From Chimonanthus salicifolius (Eukaryota; Streptophyta; Magnoliopsida; Laurales; Calycanthaceae), in the NCBI GenBank assembly GCA_013350335.1, contig CM023534.1, positions 4,030,001 to 4,094,000 of the forward strand: 64,000 bases of DNA. Reading direction: 5' to 3'. Within the stretch, counting starts at the first letter, position 1, and every line of letters begins with the position of its first letter. A program made the translations under genes and the position numbers. The notes below the pieces were generated by a model that was not told the origin of the DNA, did no database searches, and saw only the letters and a list, made by a program, of their open reading frames with translations. This document shows positions 22,847 through 35,500 of the stretch, one piece after another.

Positions 22847-24324
22847 TTATTTTTTTTCTTTAATTTGGGTCTGGAGCTTTCTAGTGTGGTAGTGCCCCTT
22901 TTTTATCTAATTCTGTCTGTGTCTTGTCTGCTCTAAAAATCTTCCCTTATTGTGTCCTGTTGTGAACTATTTTTGTTGGACTGAAAATTTGGATTTGAAA
23001 TTTGAAATGTAGGGAGATATTTCTAGAAGGATCATTTAAAATTTAAATCTCTCTCTTCGATTTTGTTGGTTTTTTTTTCTAAAAAAAAAATTAGTGAAGG
23101 TCTTTAGTTTTCACTGTAATGGAAGACACTATGAGTTGTAACTTTGTTGCATTTGGATTTCGATTTACAGTGAGAAATCCTGTCGAAAGAACTTACTTTT
23201 CTTGGTTGGTTCGATGCAGTAAGATCATACTAAGTAAAATCAGCAAGAGATAACTAGTCTTGTTCTCTGTTTCTAGTTTTTATAATACTGGATACCAGCT
23301 CTAAGAATCTTACCTTCACGCTATTCGGACTGGTTTTTCAGTTTAAAAGGATAGTTTGATAGGTGGAGACACAAAATTCTTTATAAGTCTTTAAATTTTT
23401 TTCTCTTATAACCGATGTGAGATTCTCATTCGATATCCCAATAATCCCTTCTTGAACGAGACTTTCCGACAGATTGAATATCGCCAACTATTCCACTAGG
23501 AGGTCCATAAGTTTCACATATTGTAGTTTGGCCGTTTGGGAACTTGTCTTTCATATTATGATTGAGACTGAACTTTCAGCTCAAAAGACTAACCTAACAT
23601 GTGAACTTTAACTTCTTAAATTTTCCTCTCAACACATGCGCCTTGTTGGATTTGAAATTTGAATTGTAGTCAGTTGTTCGTGAGATAGAATCTACTCATT
23701 TACTGTAGCAAAGTTTGAATTTTGATGTCTGAAGCAGTAGTAACCAGCAAGAACTAAGAAGGCCCACGAGTACAAACGTCAAATATTTCGGTGGTGGTGC
23801 TTGTTTGGTCCTATTGCCTTTCTTAGTTGTCTTTTACATGCTCTAAACCCTAAAACCAAACCAATGCCATTTTCCATTGCTTTCTATGTTGGGTACTGCT
23901 CAATTTGTCGTTTCTCAGGAATGGAATCTACCTTCTCTTAAAAGCAACTGTTATTGTTTTATCAAGAGAATAATCTTTGATTGAGAGTGATTTGAAAATT
24001 TTAAAATAAAATAGGCTCATTTTGTGATGGAAAGTCCGCCGAAATGGCCTTTTGTGAATGTACAAACTACAAACTATATCTATCTCAGTATCTCTAGTGC
24101 CTTTTAAAAGATTTTTTTATCATCAAAGTATTTATGATTTTTTAGAGTACTTTATTAATCTTCAGAGTTTGTGCATGTCTCTCTATTTACATATCGGATA
24201 AAATTATGAAAAGTGAGCCTTTGGAGTGAAATAAAATTCGAACTCAGAACTCTTATTTTCTGACAAAAAGATATTTAAGAAAGTGAAGGTGGTGATTGAC
24301 TTTTATACATGGGCTTAAGTTAAA

Positions 24325-24650
24325 GGGTGCTCATCTTAACACGAGCGTTATCTTCAAGGAAGTACGATTTTTAGTGAACTTTCCATTTTGCCTCTCATTT
24401 ATCTGCAGAAATTGGTTTACTTATCAGTGCACCGGACATGTGTACCGACCGGATCACTTGGAAATTGGTACACTGATTTCTTGATAGTCTAAATCGATGT
24501 ACAGACCGGATCATTTTACAATAAATCGCTTCACTTTTCAGTGAATCGGTTAACTGAAAAAGTAAGCCGATTTCTGCAGATGGAGGCAAAGTAGGAAATT
24601 CCAAAAACCCGTGTCTGCTAAAAGAGTATGTCTGTGTTAAGATGAGCACC
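24325..24650. mobile_element. MULE-type MITE with long diverged inverted repeats
   Basis: The left end is GGGTGCTCATCTTAACAC. The right end, reverse-complemented, is GGTGCTCATCTTAACAC. The flanks carry an exact 9-bp duplication TAAGTTAAA (24,316-24,324 and 24,651-24,659), the length typical of Mutator-like elements. Pairing continues inward with gaps for over 100 bp (TTTGCCTC, ATCTGCAGAAAT, GGTTTACTT / GGCTTACTT), so the transcript could fold on itself. No coding capacity. Confidence 0.8.
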
Positions 24651-26384
24651 TAAGTTAAATTGGGACACAGGGAGTACAAGTATAAGCAAAAATTTTGAAC
24701 TCAATAAATTTTGGGCAATTTAATTTTATAAAATTCTGTATTTCATTGAGCTCATGTAGGTTGACTTGAATGGTCAAGTGTGAGTTTATAATAATTTTAA
24801 AGATTGTAATAATTTTACGTATATTTGAATCTTTGCTTTAATGATGTAATAAAACCTTTCTACTTTTGCTATGTTGTGTGACTGATGTCTACTTGTAGAG
24901 CTGAATGACCACGTGTGAGTTTATGATGTTGAGATAGAATTGCATATCAAATAATTAGATAATAATTAAAACTCATATTTTATAGCAAATACTATTTAAT
25001 TAGTATTTTTTTGCCAAATACTCCATACATAAATATTTATTTTGAGCTAATATTCAGGCTTGGACTTTCAATTAGGCTTATCAAGCTTATGAAGCTAGGT
25101 CTTTGCATTTGATAATCAGACTTAGACTTGGATATAAATTAAGGTCGGTCCATTTCCATCCTTAGTTGCAGGGATAGGGCACACTCTGCCCTAACTTTGG
25201 AATGCCTTCTAAATTTATCTATAAAAATTCTTAAGTTCTCTTTATTTTTTAAAAATACTCTAACTTTCAGCAAAAATTCTTAAAAGATCCTATGGCCCTG
25301 ATTCACTAATGGTCAGTGAGTCAACATTTGCACTGAATTTTTTTCACATGTAGATTTTGGAGCGTGCTTGGAGACCAACACACAGAATTTTTTTAAGAAT
25401 GTGGATGATTTTAGTCAATTTCAGAAAGAAAGAAAAATGAGTTCTTTAAAAAAAATTCCAAACTTTGAAAACCTCTTCAAATTTTAAAATTTTTAAAGAC
25501 TTCTTCAATAATTTTAATTTGTACAGGTAATTCAGTTGGTCTAAATTTTTAGAATTAAATTAGAGATTTTGAGTTCGACTCCGACTCCTTCCAAACTCAT
25601 CTAAAACACGAGATTTACAGGTGATTTCGTGTATTCGTTGAATTAGTCTTACTTCCGATATAATAGAATGTAAATACCTAAACTTTTGTAGAAGATAAGA
25701 GGCGGGAGAAAAATATTTTTTTTCTTTTTTAATGCTGTGGTGGGAAGGCATGGACTCTTGGAATTTGGAGTGTCACATCCCAAATGATGTTTATTGGAAT
25801 GGTTCAAGTCATGAGATGGAATCTTTCTCGCCATGTGACCCACCACTCTGTTATGGAATATGGGCCCATCTTTTTTTGGTCTTGGTTTCAGAAGCACATG
25901 ATTTCACAGTTCACAAGGCCCACTTGCCCATTTCACAAACTTGAAGAAATATATGGGTAGACATGGACCACGTAGAAAACGTTCTAATGAAGCAAATGTC
26001 TGAATTTGACTGTTCACAGATGGGTCTCTCATTACCTGCTTACCCAATGGACCCGACCCTATATAGACAAGTATCGATTATTAAAGAACCCATTTCACAC
26101 TATACCAATATAGAAAGTAAATGGGTCCTTAGTTACCCAATTTCTCTGACCTGAGTTGAAAATTTGAGTATGGATTAGTTTGGACTCTGGACTCAACCCA
26201 TTTACACCCTCTCAGATACTGATAATCAAACAAACAGGGAGATTAGCGAGGCCAATTCTGCTAAAAAAAATTAAATGGCCTTAATGAACAAAACTTTATA
26301 TAGTTTCCGCTTCATATTGCAACTTTTTAAGTTGTATTTTTGTATTGATGATCAAGATATTTAAATCTTTTAGAGCATCTGGTT

Positions 26385-26485
26385 AATTTTTAGGTCATGT
26401 GCAAGTTTTTTTACCCACAATCTCAACATGGAGTGGCTCTTTAGGATAGAGTGAAAATTGAACTCAAGACTACCACTTTCCAATT
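26385..26485 (-). repeat. SINE-like dispersed repeat, copy 7 (fragment)
   Basis: On the minus strand it reads GTCTTGAGTTCAATTTTCAC, TCTATCCTAAAGAGCCACTC and CTTGCACATGACC, matching the body of the copies at 1-140 and 6,075. The ends are eroded. Confidence 0.4.
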
Positions 26486-26865
26486 TTTAAAGTTGTTAGT
26501 TCAGATCATCTCTTATTTTATTAAAAATAAAGATAAATTTAACATTTGCTCGAAAAAATAGCGAAACTTTTATATTGTCCGACGAGAAAAGTTCTAGTTC
26601 TAGCCATGCAATAAGAATTAAAATTGACAAAATAATTACAAGAAATGGTGCAACTCGGCTGAGGAGGGTGAGGCTGGGGCTATTAGCGAGAGCCCAGTAA
26701 GAAATTGTCCCGCTTTTGGCCCATCTTGAGCCCAGCCCAGTTTGCATCAGCAGAGTCTGAGCCTGATTTTGAGCCCAGATTAAATATTTGGGCAATATTC
26801 TAGAGGGGAAATTTCAAGCTCATACCTGAGAAAATCCAGAAAGGCCAATTTCATGTACAATATAA

Positions 26866-27060
26866 TACTCCCTCCGTCCCATTTTAGTTGTCTCATTTAA
26901 AATATTTGTATTTTTTAAGAAATTCTCTATATAAGACTAACACTCTATTTAATCTCATCAATTTTCAACATACTTTATACTACATCAATATAAATGAGAC
27001 AATTATTTTGGAACAATTCTAAAATCCATATAGGACAACTAATTTGGGACAGAGAGAGTA
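26866..27060. mobile_element. Stowaway (Tc1/mariner) MITE
   Basis: The left end, after a TA, is CTCCCTCCGTCCCATTTTAG, and the right end is the near-inverse (GGGACAGAGAGAG then TA). Inverted repeats of about 25 bp with TA target duplication and the CTCCCTCCGTCCC signature are diagnostic of plant Stowaway MITEs. The TIR motif GAGACAATTATTTTGGAAC occurs again internally. Length is 191 bp without the TA. Confidence 0.92.
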
Positions 27061-30000
27061 TACAAGTTCATATAGTGTGGGGCCTCCCCAAATTCTTTAG
27101 TAAGCCTGGCCATCTAACAAGTACCAGGCCCATGTAATTGAGAAGCATATATTGTGGGGTCCACATGGATGAACTGAGAATTAAGTTTCACCTCATTCGA
27201 TCATTTTATTTTAATGAAATGACTAGTAAAATTCAATAACTTATAACACACTGAATTTAAAAGACCAAAACTTCATAATCAAACTCAAAATTCAAATAAT
27301 GCCGAATCTTATATCATCATAATCACTATTAATTCATTTCAGTCCAAGTATCCATGCATATGGGTAATCTGCATACTCAAGCACAATTTAAGAAGAATAA
27401 AAAATATATTATTGTTTATTTTTAAACATTTTAATGAATTTTTTTAAACATGTAAAAGAAGACAAAACTAAGCATCTCAAGATTTCAATCCTCACTGAAA
27501 TGGATAAGTTTTGTCTGAATAGGTTTGGATTTCACTGAGTTAATATGGATGAGTTAAGCTCATCCTGTATTAGGACGGATATAACTCTTTAAATATTAAC
27601 ACCCTTCAGTATTATAAATGATTAGTAGCAAAATTCAAATTATTAATTAATTATGTAATGTACTGTAATACGTTGCCCAAGAGGCAAAACAATATCTAAT
27701 ATTTTGATAATAAAAATAAAAACCAAATATAAAATAAAATAAAAATATTTGAATTTTTGTCCATTAGTTTCAAATATGGGCCAGAAAGAAACCCAAGCCC
27801 AGAGTCAAATAGAATGCCCAGTATAATACAGTCTCAATTTTAGGCTTTATTTAGTAGAAAATTTAATACAATTTTCTAATACTTGGAATTATCCATTTAT
27901 GGTAATTATGATTTTTTTTTTTAGCTCCTGCACTACTAATTCTACTTTTGCAGTTTATGAATTTCACTTCTGTTATCAAAATATGAATTCTTATTGTAAA
28001 TTTAGTTAATTAGGAATAGTCCTGCGTACGAAAAATACTATTATTGTTATTAATATATAATAGGAGATGTTTGATACTTTGATCTTAACCCAAGATGAAT
28101 TGGACTTACCAGTTGAGTGTTTCGAGTTTCGACCAGTACATAGATCTTTATCTTCATAAAAATATTAATAGCTAATCATTAAAACATGAGGTTAGGGGAA
28201 ATGCTTTGATTGTGACAGCCATTTTAGAAGGTTCATCTAAGAATAGGATGAGAGAGAAACTTTGGTGTTTCTTTTGAGTCTCAGATTTTTTGAATTTTTT
28301 TTTTTTAATTTACATATAAAAAATTCAGCGAAAAATTTCTATGGGTTATGATACCCATAACCCTTAAGACATACTAAGTGAGGCCATGTGGAGCTTAAAT
28401 CTGACACTCTCGCTTCCTGATACAGGAGAGAGTTAACCCATTTAGCTCTCACGTATTTACTGGACTAATAATTCTAGGAAATATATAATGCATACTTTAC
28501 CTTTACAGCCATACTGAATTATTTGATTTGAGACTGTTTTAGAGAATTAGAAATGCAAGAGACATATAAAATATATTATGAACTAATAAAAATTATTTGA
28601 TCTACAACTTAGATCATAACAAATCTCAAAATCAATTCTGAAATGGTGATTTTTGTGAAAATCTTACACATTTTATGCCACCACTATAGTAGTACACATG
28701 CTCTAAATGTAGTGTCTATATATAAAAATTGGATTGATCAAGATGGACGTATTTACGATGCTATTTTATATTCAGATGAAAAAGTATAAGTAATTTAGGC
28801 TTCACAAATAAAAAATTGCATGACGGTTTTGTGATAAGTAGTATTAAGAAAAGATTGTTAAAAGAGTAATTGTAAGAGTTTTACTCACCTTTATTGTAAA
28901 GCTACTTGTTAGCATTTCATTCTTTCAAAATAAAGTCTAAACAGTATGTAATTTCTTTCTTTTTTTTCTAAATAAAAACAACAAACATCTCATATAGATC
29001 TCCTCTTCTTAAAAATGGAAGCTATAAAAAATTATAAATTTGAAACATGGAATCGAAGCACCACTTTTAATCCAATGTTGATCTCTCCACCTAAATACAA
29101 AAATATCTAAGATTGGGTTAAAAAGAGAAGAAAAAGAAAAAGAAAGAAAAAGGGAATCTAAGGATGCATGAAGAAAATAGTGTTAAGTTCTGTAGATCCT
29201 GATCATCAGAGATGTACTTGCGGATCCGTTCGTGTACTATGTAAACACTAATTAGGATAGTATATATTTTTGTTTTGCAAGAAAGAGAATAAAATATTTG
29301 TAACGAGAACCGCTTCTTCTTTGTTTTTTTTACCTTCAAACATAGTGGATCGGTTTGAACTCCGTGGATGTACTGAAAAGGAATCACGTAAAATCTTTGT
29401 GTTGTGGTTATCTTCTCTTTCTTCATTTCTCTTTTATATCTTAGATATTGTTGTTTCTGTGAGGTAAAGAAGACGTTTCCTCCCAACAATATAGAACAAA
29501 ATAAAGCCTTTAGATGATCATATATCGACTAACTAATTCTTTTAAGTATAATTTTAAATCTTATTAAAAAACCAACCGTATAGATAGAATAGAATTGGGC
29601 TCCTATTTGTCCCTCTAGCATTACTCTTTTATTGTTTCATTGTTTATCAGGCTTGGGCCCACATGATTTATCTACAAGTTGCGAGTGAATCCACACTTGG
29701 TTATTTCTGTACAGCCATTGATTTAAACTCTTTTTATAGAGAGATTTTGTATTCTATTAAATGAAGAAAAGGTTAGTTTATAATTTTTATGTTCTTTAAG
29801 CAATGAAAATTAAATTTATAAAATATTTTTGTCATTAAATTAAATAAATATGTTTACTAAAACAGTGACGTGCGAAGTAAGTGTCTTCTTAACAAGGCTA
29901 GCGTTGTATTCTAAGTTAACAGAGGAAAAAGTCACACAGCGACCTCAGGAAGAAGTTAGATGGCAGTGTATGTGAGTAGCAGTGAAAAGTTTCCTTTTTA

Positions 30001-31632
30001 GCATATTTTATCTTTTTAATATTAAATATTAAAAATGCAAATTCAAATATTCACTGAGTTCATAAAATAAATATAAATATATTTTTATGTCAAAAAATAT
30101 TCCATTGCAATGAATATAGAAGGAAAAAAAACTTTTATACTAGATGAAACTAAAATCTAAATTAAGATTGAAATAAAAAAATATGAAATCTATAGAGAAA
30201 AATAGAGGTTCAAAAATCGGCTCGGACCATATCATTCTCTCTCTATTTTTTTTTTTTTTTTCAAATCTCGGTTGTTTTTTTTTTTTTTTTTCTAAATTAA
30301 AAAAATAAAAAACTAACAACTTACCTGCCTTTTTTTTAATTTCTAAAATTTTTAAAAAAATACCAACCAATTTCATAACCGATATTTCCTCAATATGGAC
30401 AAATATCAACTGAGAAATCAGTGAGGCTTATGATCATCAAGATGATTTTTTTTTTTAATACCAATATCATACAATTCAAAATTGAAAAGATAAAAAAAAG
30501 ATGGATTTTCAAATTTACTGAAAAGGAAAGGAGAAGTAATAAACACACCAGTATTTTTTATAAAAAAAGACATTAAATTTTTTATCGACTATCAATTATT
30601 TAAGTGGTAAAAAGGTATTAAAATATTGGTATTTCTATATTTTTTTTAATGGAGAGCATGTATTTTTTAATAAGAAAAATGGTCTGAAAATTTGATAAAA
30701 TCATAGATTCCACGTTCCCGAGAGAAGTACAAAACTTGGAAAGTCATGGACCCTCTGCATGCTCCTTTCGCTGATGTCATCTCATCTCAGTGACAGGGAA
30801 AGGTGGCTTTACCTCCACCTTCCACCTAAAATCCTCCTTTTTCTTTTCCATGAAATTTTGCCAAACAAGGCAGCCACACATGCTTTATCGCATCCAAACT
30901 TCCCTAATAACCTGTGCCAACAAAATTCAAATTAATTATCTTGCATTCTTGTAAAAAATATTCCAAGTAATGATAATGATTGGTTAAATTAAGTTCAACT
31001 AATTATAAATGGTTAAAATTTTATTATTTTTAAAATTATTCTGAAAAAAATCTTTTGTTATTTTTTGACATACTTTCTAGATAAACATAGATCTTTTAAA
31101 TTAATCTATCCTCACAATTTAAAATAACTTTTAAATTTTTTTACTGGAAATCATCACAATGTCTGATTTTTAATAATTTATCTATAAAAGTAGATAGAGA
31201 TGCATGGTGAGTTTCAACTCTATTTTTCTAAAATTTTAAAACTTTTACCTCATCATCTCTTATTATTGTTAAATGTGTGAAAAAATTAAAATTAAAAATA
31301 AAGAAGTTGTAAAATATTAAAAATTTTATGAGAAAAAAATGTTAAATAAGATAATTTAGTTACATGACGAGATACTTAAAGCAACAATTTTAGGATATGG
31401 TAAAAAAGTGGTAGCTGAGTTATAAATTTTAGAGTTGACAAAACACATGTTTTGACAAAGTATAAAATTTATAAAAGTAAATTCTGCTAAAAGTATAAAT
31501 GATTTTGAAGATGATAATAAATTTATAATTTAATTTAAATACATTTTAAAATAAAGTTTACTTAATAAAACTATGAATATTATTTAAGTGATTATTTGTG
31601 TGTATTATATTCAATTCAAGAGAATTCACAGG

Positions 31633-31925
31633 CTTAACTCCTCTTGCTTTTAAAATTTATAATTAAGAAAACAGAAAAATATTAATGGGTCTATCACCTC
31701 AGTCTACGGTTCATGAATCCGGGATTCGACACGTCATCACCTTGAATATCTTTTGCATTTCTCAGAGGTCAGGCGTTTCCTTAACTCTGCTTTTAAAATT
31801 TATAAATAAATAAATAAAGAAAGAAAAATATTAATGGGTCTATCACTCATCTGTGGTTCATGAATCCCGGCTTAACACGTCATCACCTTGAATACCTTCT
31901 GCATTTCTCAGAAGTCGCCGTTATG
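31633..31925 (+). repeat. ~149-bp tandem duplication in the GLU1 upstream region
   Basis: Two diverged direct copies follow each other, with period 149 bp measured between the two occurrences of ATTAATGGGTCTATCAC (31,681 and 31,830). Both copies retain GGTTCATGAATCC and ACACGTCATCACCTTGAATA (31,729 and 31,875) and CATTTCTCAGA. ACACGTCA is the reverse complement of TGACGTGT, a C/G-hybrid bZIP site. The repeat ends about 630 bp before the GLU1 start codon. Confidence 0.75.
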
Positions 31926-32332
31926 TTAACCGGCAGAAGCCGGTGAAATACCGTATTATACATGTGACAGTGGGATAATCATCAATGCATTATGAGTTTT
32001 CATTAGTCAATGCACTATGTTAAAAGGAAAAGACCAGAATGTGTCTTTTTTCTTCCCTCGTTTTTAGGTATATCGATATTCTTGAGATTAAAAAATATTT
32101 ATAAATTATTAACAGTCCAAATATATATTTTTAGTGTTATCATCCATTTAACTTAATATTACAAAATAAATATAAATTTTAATTATTATTTACCGTTATT
32201 TTTATTCTTTAATATCATATGATTAAATTATTTTGACGATCTAAAATTTAATTCAGAACCAATCTGAAGTGAAGATTATTCATTTAACAGAAAAAAAAAT
32301 TATAATTTTTAAATATCCCATCTGTCTCTATT

Positions 32333-32340
32333 TATATAAA
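32333..32340 (+). promoter_or_regulatory. Candidate TATA box of GLU1
   Basis: TATATAAA lies about 220 bp upstream of the GLU1 start codon, followed by a CT-rich leader (TCTCTCTCGATTGCCTCTCT). A transcription start near 32,365-32,375 would give a leader of roughly 185 nt. Confidence 0.55.
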
Positions 32341-32556
32341 TAAAAAAGTGCGGTAAAAAGTCCTACGTGCCATTGCCCACTGTTTGTTTCCGTTCGAGTG
32401 TCCGACCAATCGATTTGGAAGGTATTAGAGTTGAGGTGGAGACGAACTGAGGCGAGTGATTCTCTCTCGATTGCCTCTCTTCTTCTCCACACATCACTCA
32501 TCCCCTCCTCTTCTTCACCAGCACCAGCGTCATCGCCAACAACCACCATCACCACT

Positions 32557-35500
32557 ATGGCTTCTGTTAAATCCTTCCTACCTTCTCCCCACCTTCACAT
32601 TCTCTCTCATGTCTCCTTCTCCGACGCCCCTTCTCCCATCTTCCCCAATCGGTCGTTGTTCTTCTCTGATTTATCCTCTCTAGGCTTCAAATCAAGAAGA
32701 ACGAGGCAGAGAACTGGCGTCGGACCGCTACGTAGATGCCGTGGATTACACAAGAGCTGGGCTGTTGCTAGAGGGGCTCTTGAAGTTGAAAAGATTGGTC
32801 TAGCTTCCAAGGAACCAGAGCCTGGCCATGTTCAAGTAACGGCCAGATTGCCATTCTCCTAACTATTAGCTCATTTTGGTTTCTTTTCATTTCTTTTTTG
32901 GAAATAATTCATTACGTGATATTTCTTGCTTGGGTGTGACTGAAATTAGTTCTGGGATTTCAAAATCTTCGCAGTGCTTTTTGCGCTTCTTCTTTTCTTG
33001 ATTCCTTGTTTGGGTGACACACGGCTGAATATTAGTTCAAAGAAGCCAAAAGTCTCTTAATGCTTTCAGCTTTCACCTCTCTCTCGGATTTAAAAAAAAA
33101 AAAATATTTATAGAGATATATGAAAGTGAACTTTGGATCTTATCAGACAATTGAATAATTGATAACCAACCTAGTGTAGCATGCTGGCAACTTGTCATTG
33201 AATTTTCTGCTTAGAATTTACATGGTTCTATTCCTATAGATTCTCTTCGGAATCAAAGAAGGTTGTGCTATATGTACATCTCGAAGGATATCTTTCATTG
33301 AATGAGGATGACATTTCGTTGTTTGAAGCAGAGGTTGTAATGTGAGGTTCTTTTAGGTGCTATTTTTGATGGTTTGGAATTAGAAAATAGTTTTTCAGTG
33401 TCAGACTTGACAACTGCAAATGTTACTATAGAAATCTTGGTCCATGCATCCGTATTATTTATTGCTGGATCTTTATGTGGAATACAAGCTTTATGCCCAG
33501 GAGGAGGTTGTTTATGCATCTTCTATGATTGGCTGACAGCCATTGTTATATGGAGCCAAAGAAATGTAGGGGTAGAGTTGAAAAAGAGGAAGATGCGCTT
33601 GTTGTGGATGGGGAAAGTAAATAGAATGATGTCCTTGTTGCAATATGCAGCCATGAGATTATAATGAATGGTAAAAACCATTTAGCGGCCTTAGTCAAAT
33701 CATGCGACATCTAAATGTCCACATAAATTCATAGATCCTCGTTTGTGAATAATGTATGCTGGAGTGAATGTAAGGTTCCAGGTTCAATAATGATAAAGAT
33801 CATATAGTGAGGAAGAGGATATTAGCATTTGGGTGGGGAGTTGTAAGGGGATTTCACAGTTAGGTCATGTATTAGCGTAGTTCTAGTTTTAGGAGAGAGT
33901 AGTCCTCCTTGGGGTGTTTTGTGGAAAGAGAAAACTCTGCCAAGGGTCTAGGTTTTTAGTTGGTGTGCAATTGGGGGGAAAGTAGTGAAGTGTAGTGAGT
34001 TGAGACATAGGAATATTGGTGTAGAGAGTGTGGAATTGATGTGTTTTCTCTGTGGTGAGGGGGAGGAGGTGGATCATTTGTGCTGTAAATGCGCCTTTGT
34101 GCATGGCTTGTGTACATGATTCTTTTTATAATGGATTGTTCTTGGGTGTTCGGTTCCTCCTTAAAGGAAGTGGTGGAAGGTTTGGGTGGTCTTTTTTTTT
34201 TTTCCTTCAAACTTTTTTAGGGAACAAGTAGGGTAACTTGGTTAACAATTCCTATGGCTGTCTTGTGGTTGGTGTGGCAAGAAAGGAATTTTAGGATATT
34301 TGGAAAGAAAAAAAATCTGTAGTCAACGGGGTTTTTGAGTTAGCAAGGTTGAGGTTGTGTAGATGGCTGTTACTGTGTCAAGGTTTGAAGGATACTCTTG
34401 TGAGCATTTACCAAGGCTTGAGATTGATGTTTAAAAGGGGGAAAAAGAAGGAGAGGATTGTTGAGTGATGGTGTTACCCTCCGGTGATACTCTTACATTC
34501 AACGTGGATGGTGTTGTGAGAGGTAAACTTGGGTTGGTTGGAATAGGGGTGTCTTGGGTTATGAAATGGGGGAGATGAAATTATTTTTTTCAGAATCCTC
34601 GGGAGTTTAAGAATTCAAATGAGGCAAAACTATTGGGAGTCAAGAGAGCTATCCAGTTATGGAGGAATATGGGCTAGGAAGGCTTATCATTAAGGGTGAT
34701 TTGACTAGTGCTTTGGCATGGGCAAAAGGTTGTAGAAATCCTCCCTAGAGGTTAATCTTGATTGTTAGGGGCATTAGGAAGCTTAGTTGTGGCTTGGACG
34801 TCACCTTTAGGCATGTCAAACATTTTGCGAATGGGGTGGTAGATAAGGCTCCGGGACGCCGATGGATTCAATTTTAAATTCCTTAGGAGTTGTTGGGATA
34901 TCATTAGGGATGATTTCCTAAAATTCTTTAGGGAGTTTCATAGGAGGGGGGTTTTGAACAAAAGTCTTAAACATAGCTTGGTTGTCTTAATCCCAAAAAA
35001 AAAAGGGGGCTTCAGAACTGTCTCACTGTAGACCTATAAGTCTTGTAGGGTGTGTGTATAAGTTGTTGGCCAAGGTCTTAGCTGCGAGACTTGGTTCAAT
35101 CCTTGGGGAGTTAATCGGAGAGACACATGGGGCTTTTATTGGGGGAAGATAGATCCTGGATGGAGTATTGATAGCAAACGAGCTAAGCTACGCAAGACGT
35201 AAGGATGGTCTAAGGGGCGTGCTCTTAAAGCTTGATATGGAGAAGGCCTATGATCGTGTCAGATGGGAGTTTGTTGACTATCTATTTTGGAGAATGGGCT
35301 TTGGCACCAAATGGCGGAGTTGGTTGAGGGCATGTGTACAAGAGTCTTCATATTCAATTTTGGTGAATGGCTCACCTATAGAACCAATTAGAGTTATCAG
35401 GGATTTACGTCAGGGGACCCACTATCCCCATTCCTTTTCACATTGGTAGCTAAAGCACTCAATGGTCTCATGATAGAGCCAAGCAGTCAAATCCTCATCA

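Larger units (their letters stand above)
22847..32330. other. Intergenic region between the aspartyl protease and GLU1
   Basis: No gene is recognised in 9.5 kb. It holds a MULE-type MITE (24,325-24,650), a Stowaway MITE (26,866-27,060), a partial SINE-like copy (26,385-26,485) and a promoter-proximal tandem duplication (31,633-31,925). A block at 23,310-23,520 with CTTATAACCGATGTGAG resembles LTR fragments of plant TRIMs but has no partner. Long A/T-rich and poly-T/poly-A tracts lie at 28,290, 30,250-30,300 and 30,640. The 123-aa minus-strand frame at 29,118-29,489 is low-complexity. Confidence 0.5.

Noticed and set aside
23310..23520. Possible third TRIM or solo LTR (CTTATAACCGATGTGAG)
   Set aside because: The motif resembles plant TRIM LTRs, but no second LTR, primer site or 5-bp duplication was found.
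25930..26215. Possible third hAT MITE (ACCCATTTACACCC end, GGACCCGACC inside)
   Set aside because: Similar words occur, but no inverted partner end or 8-bp duplication could be identified.
29118..29489. 123-codon minus-strand open frame
   Set aside because: Low-complexity, Lys- and Phe-rich, ends in a phenylalanine run from a poly(A/T) tract, and has no domain or splice context.
33374..33664. 96-codon plus-strand open frame in GLU1 intron 1
   Set aside because: No recognised domain, no promoter, and it falls in an intron just before LINE sequence.
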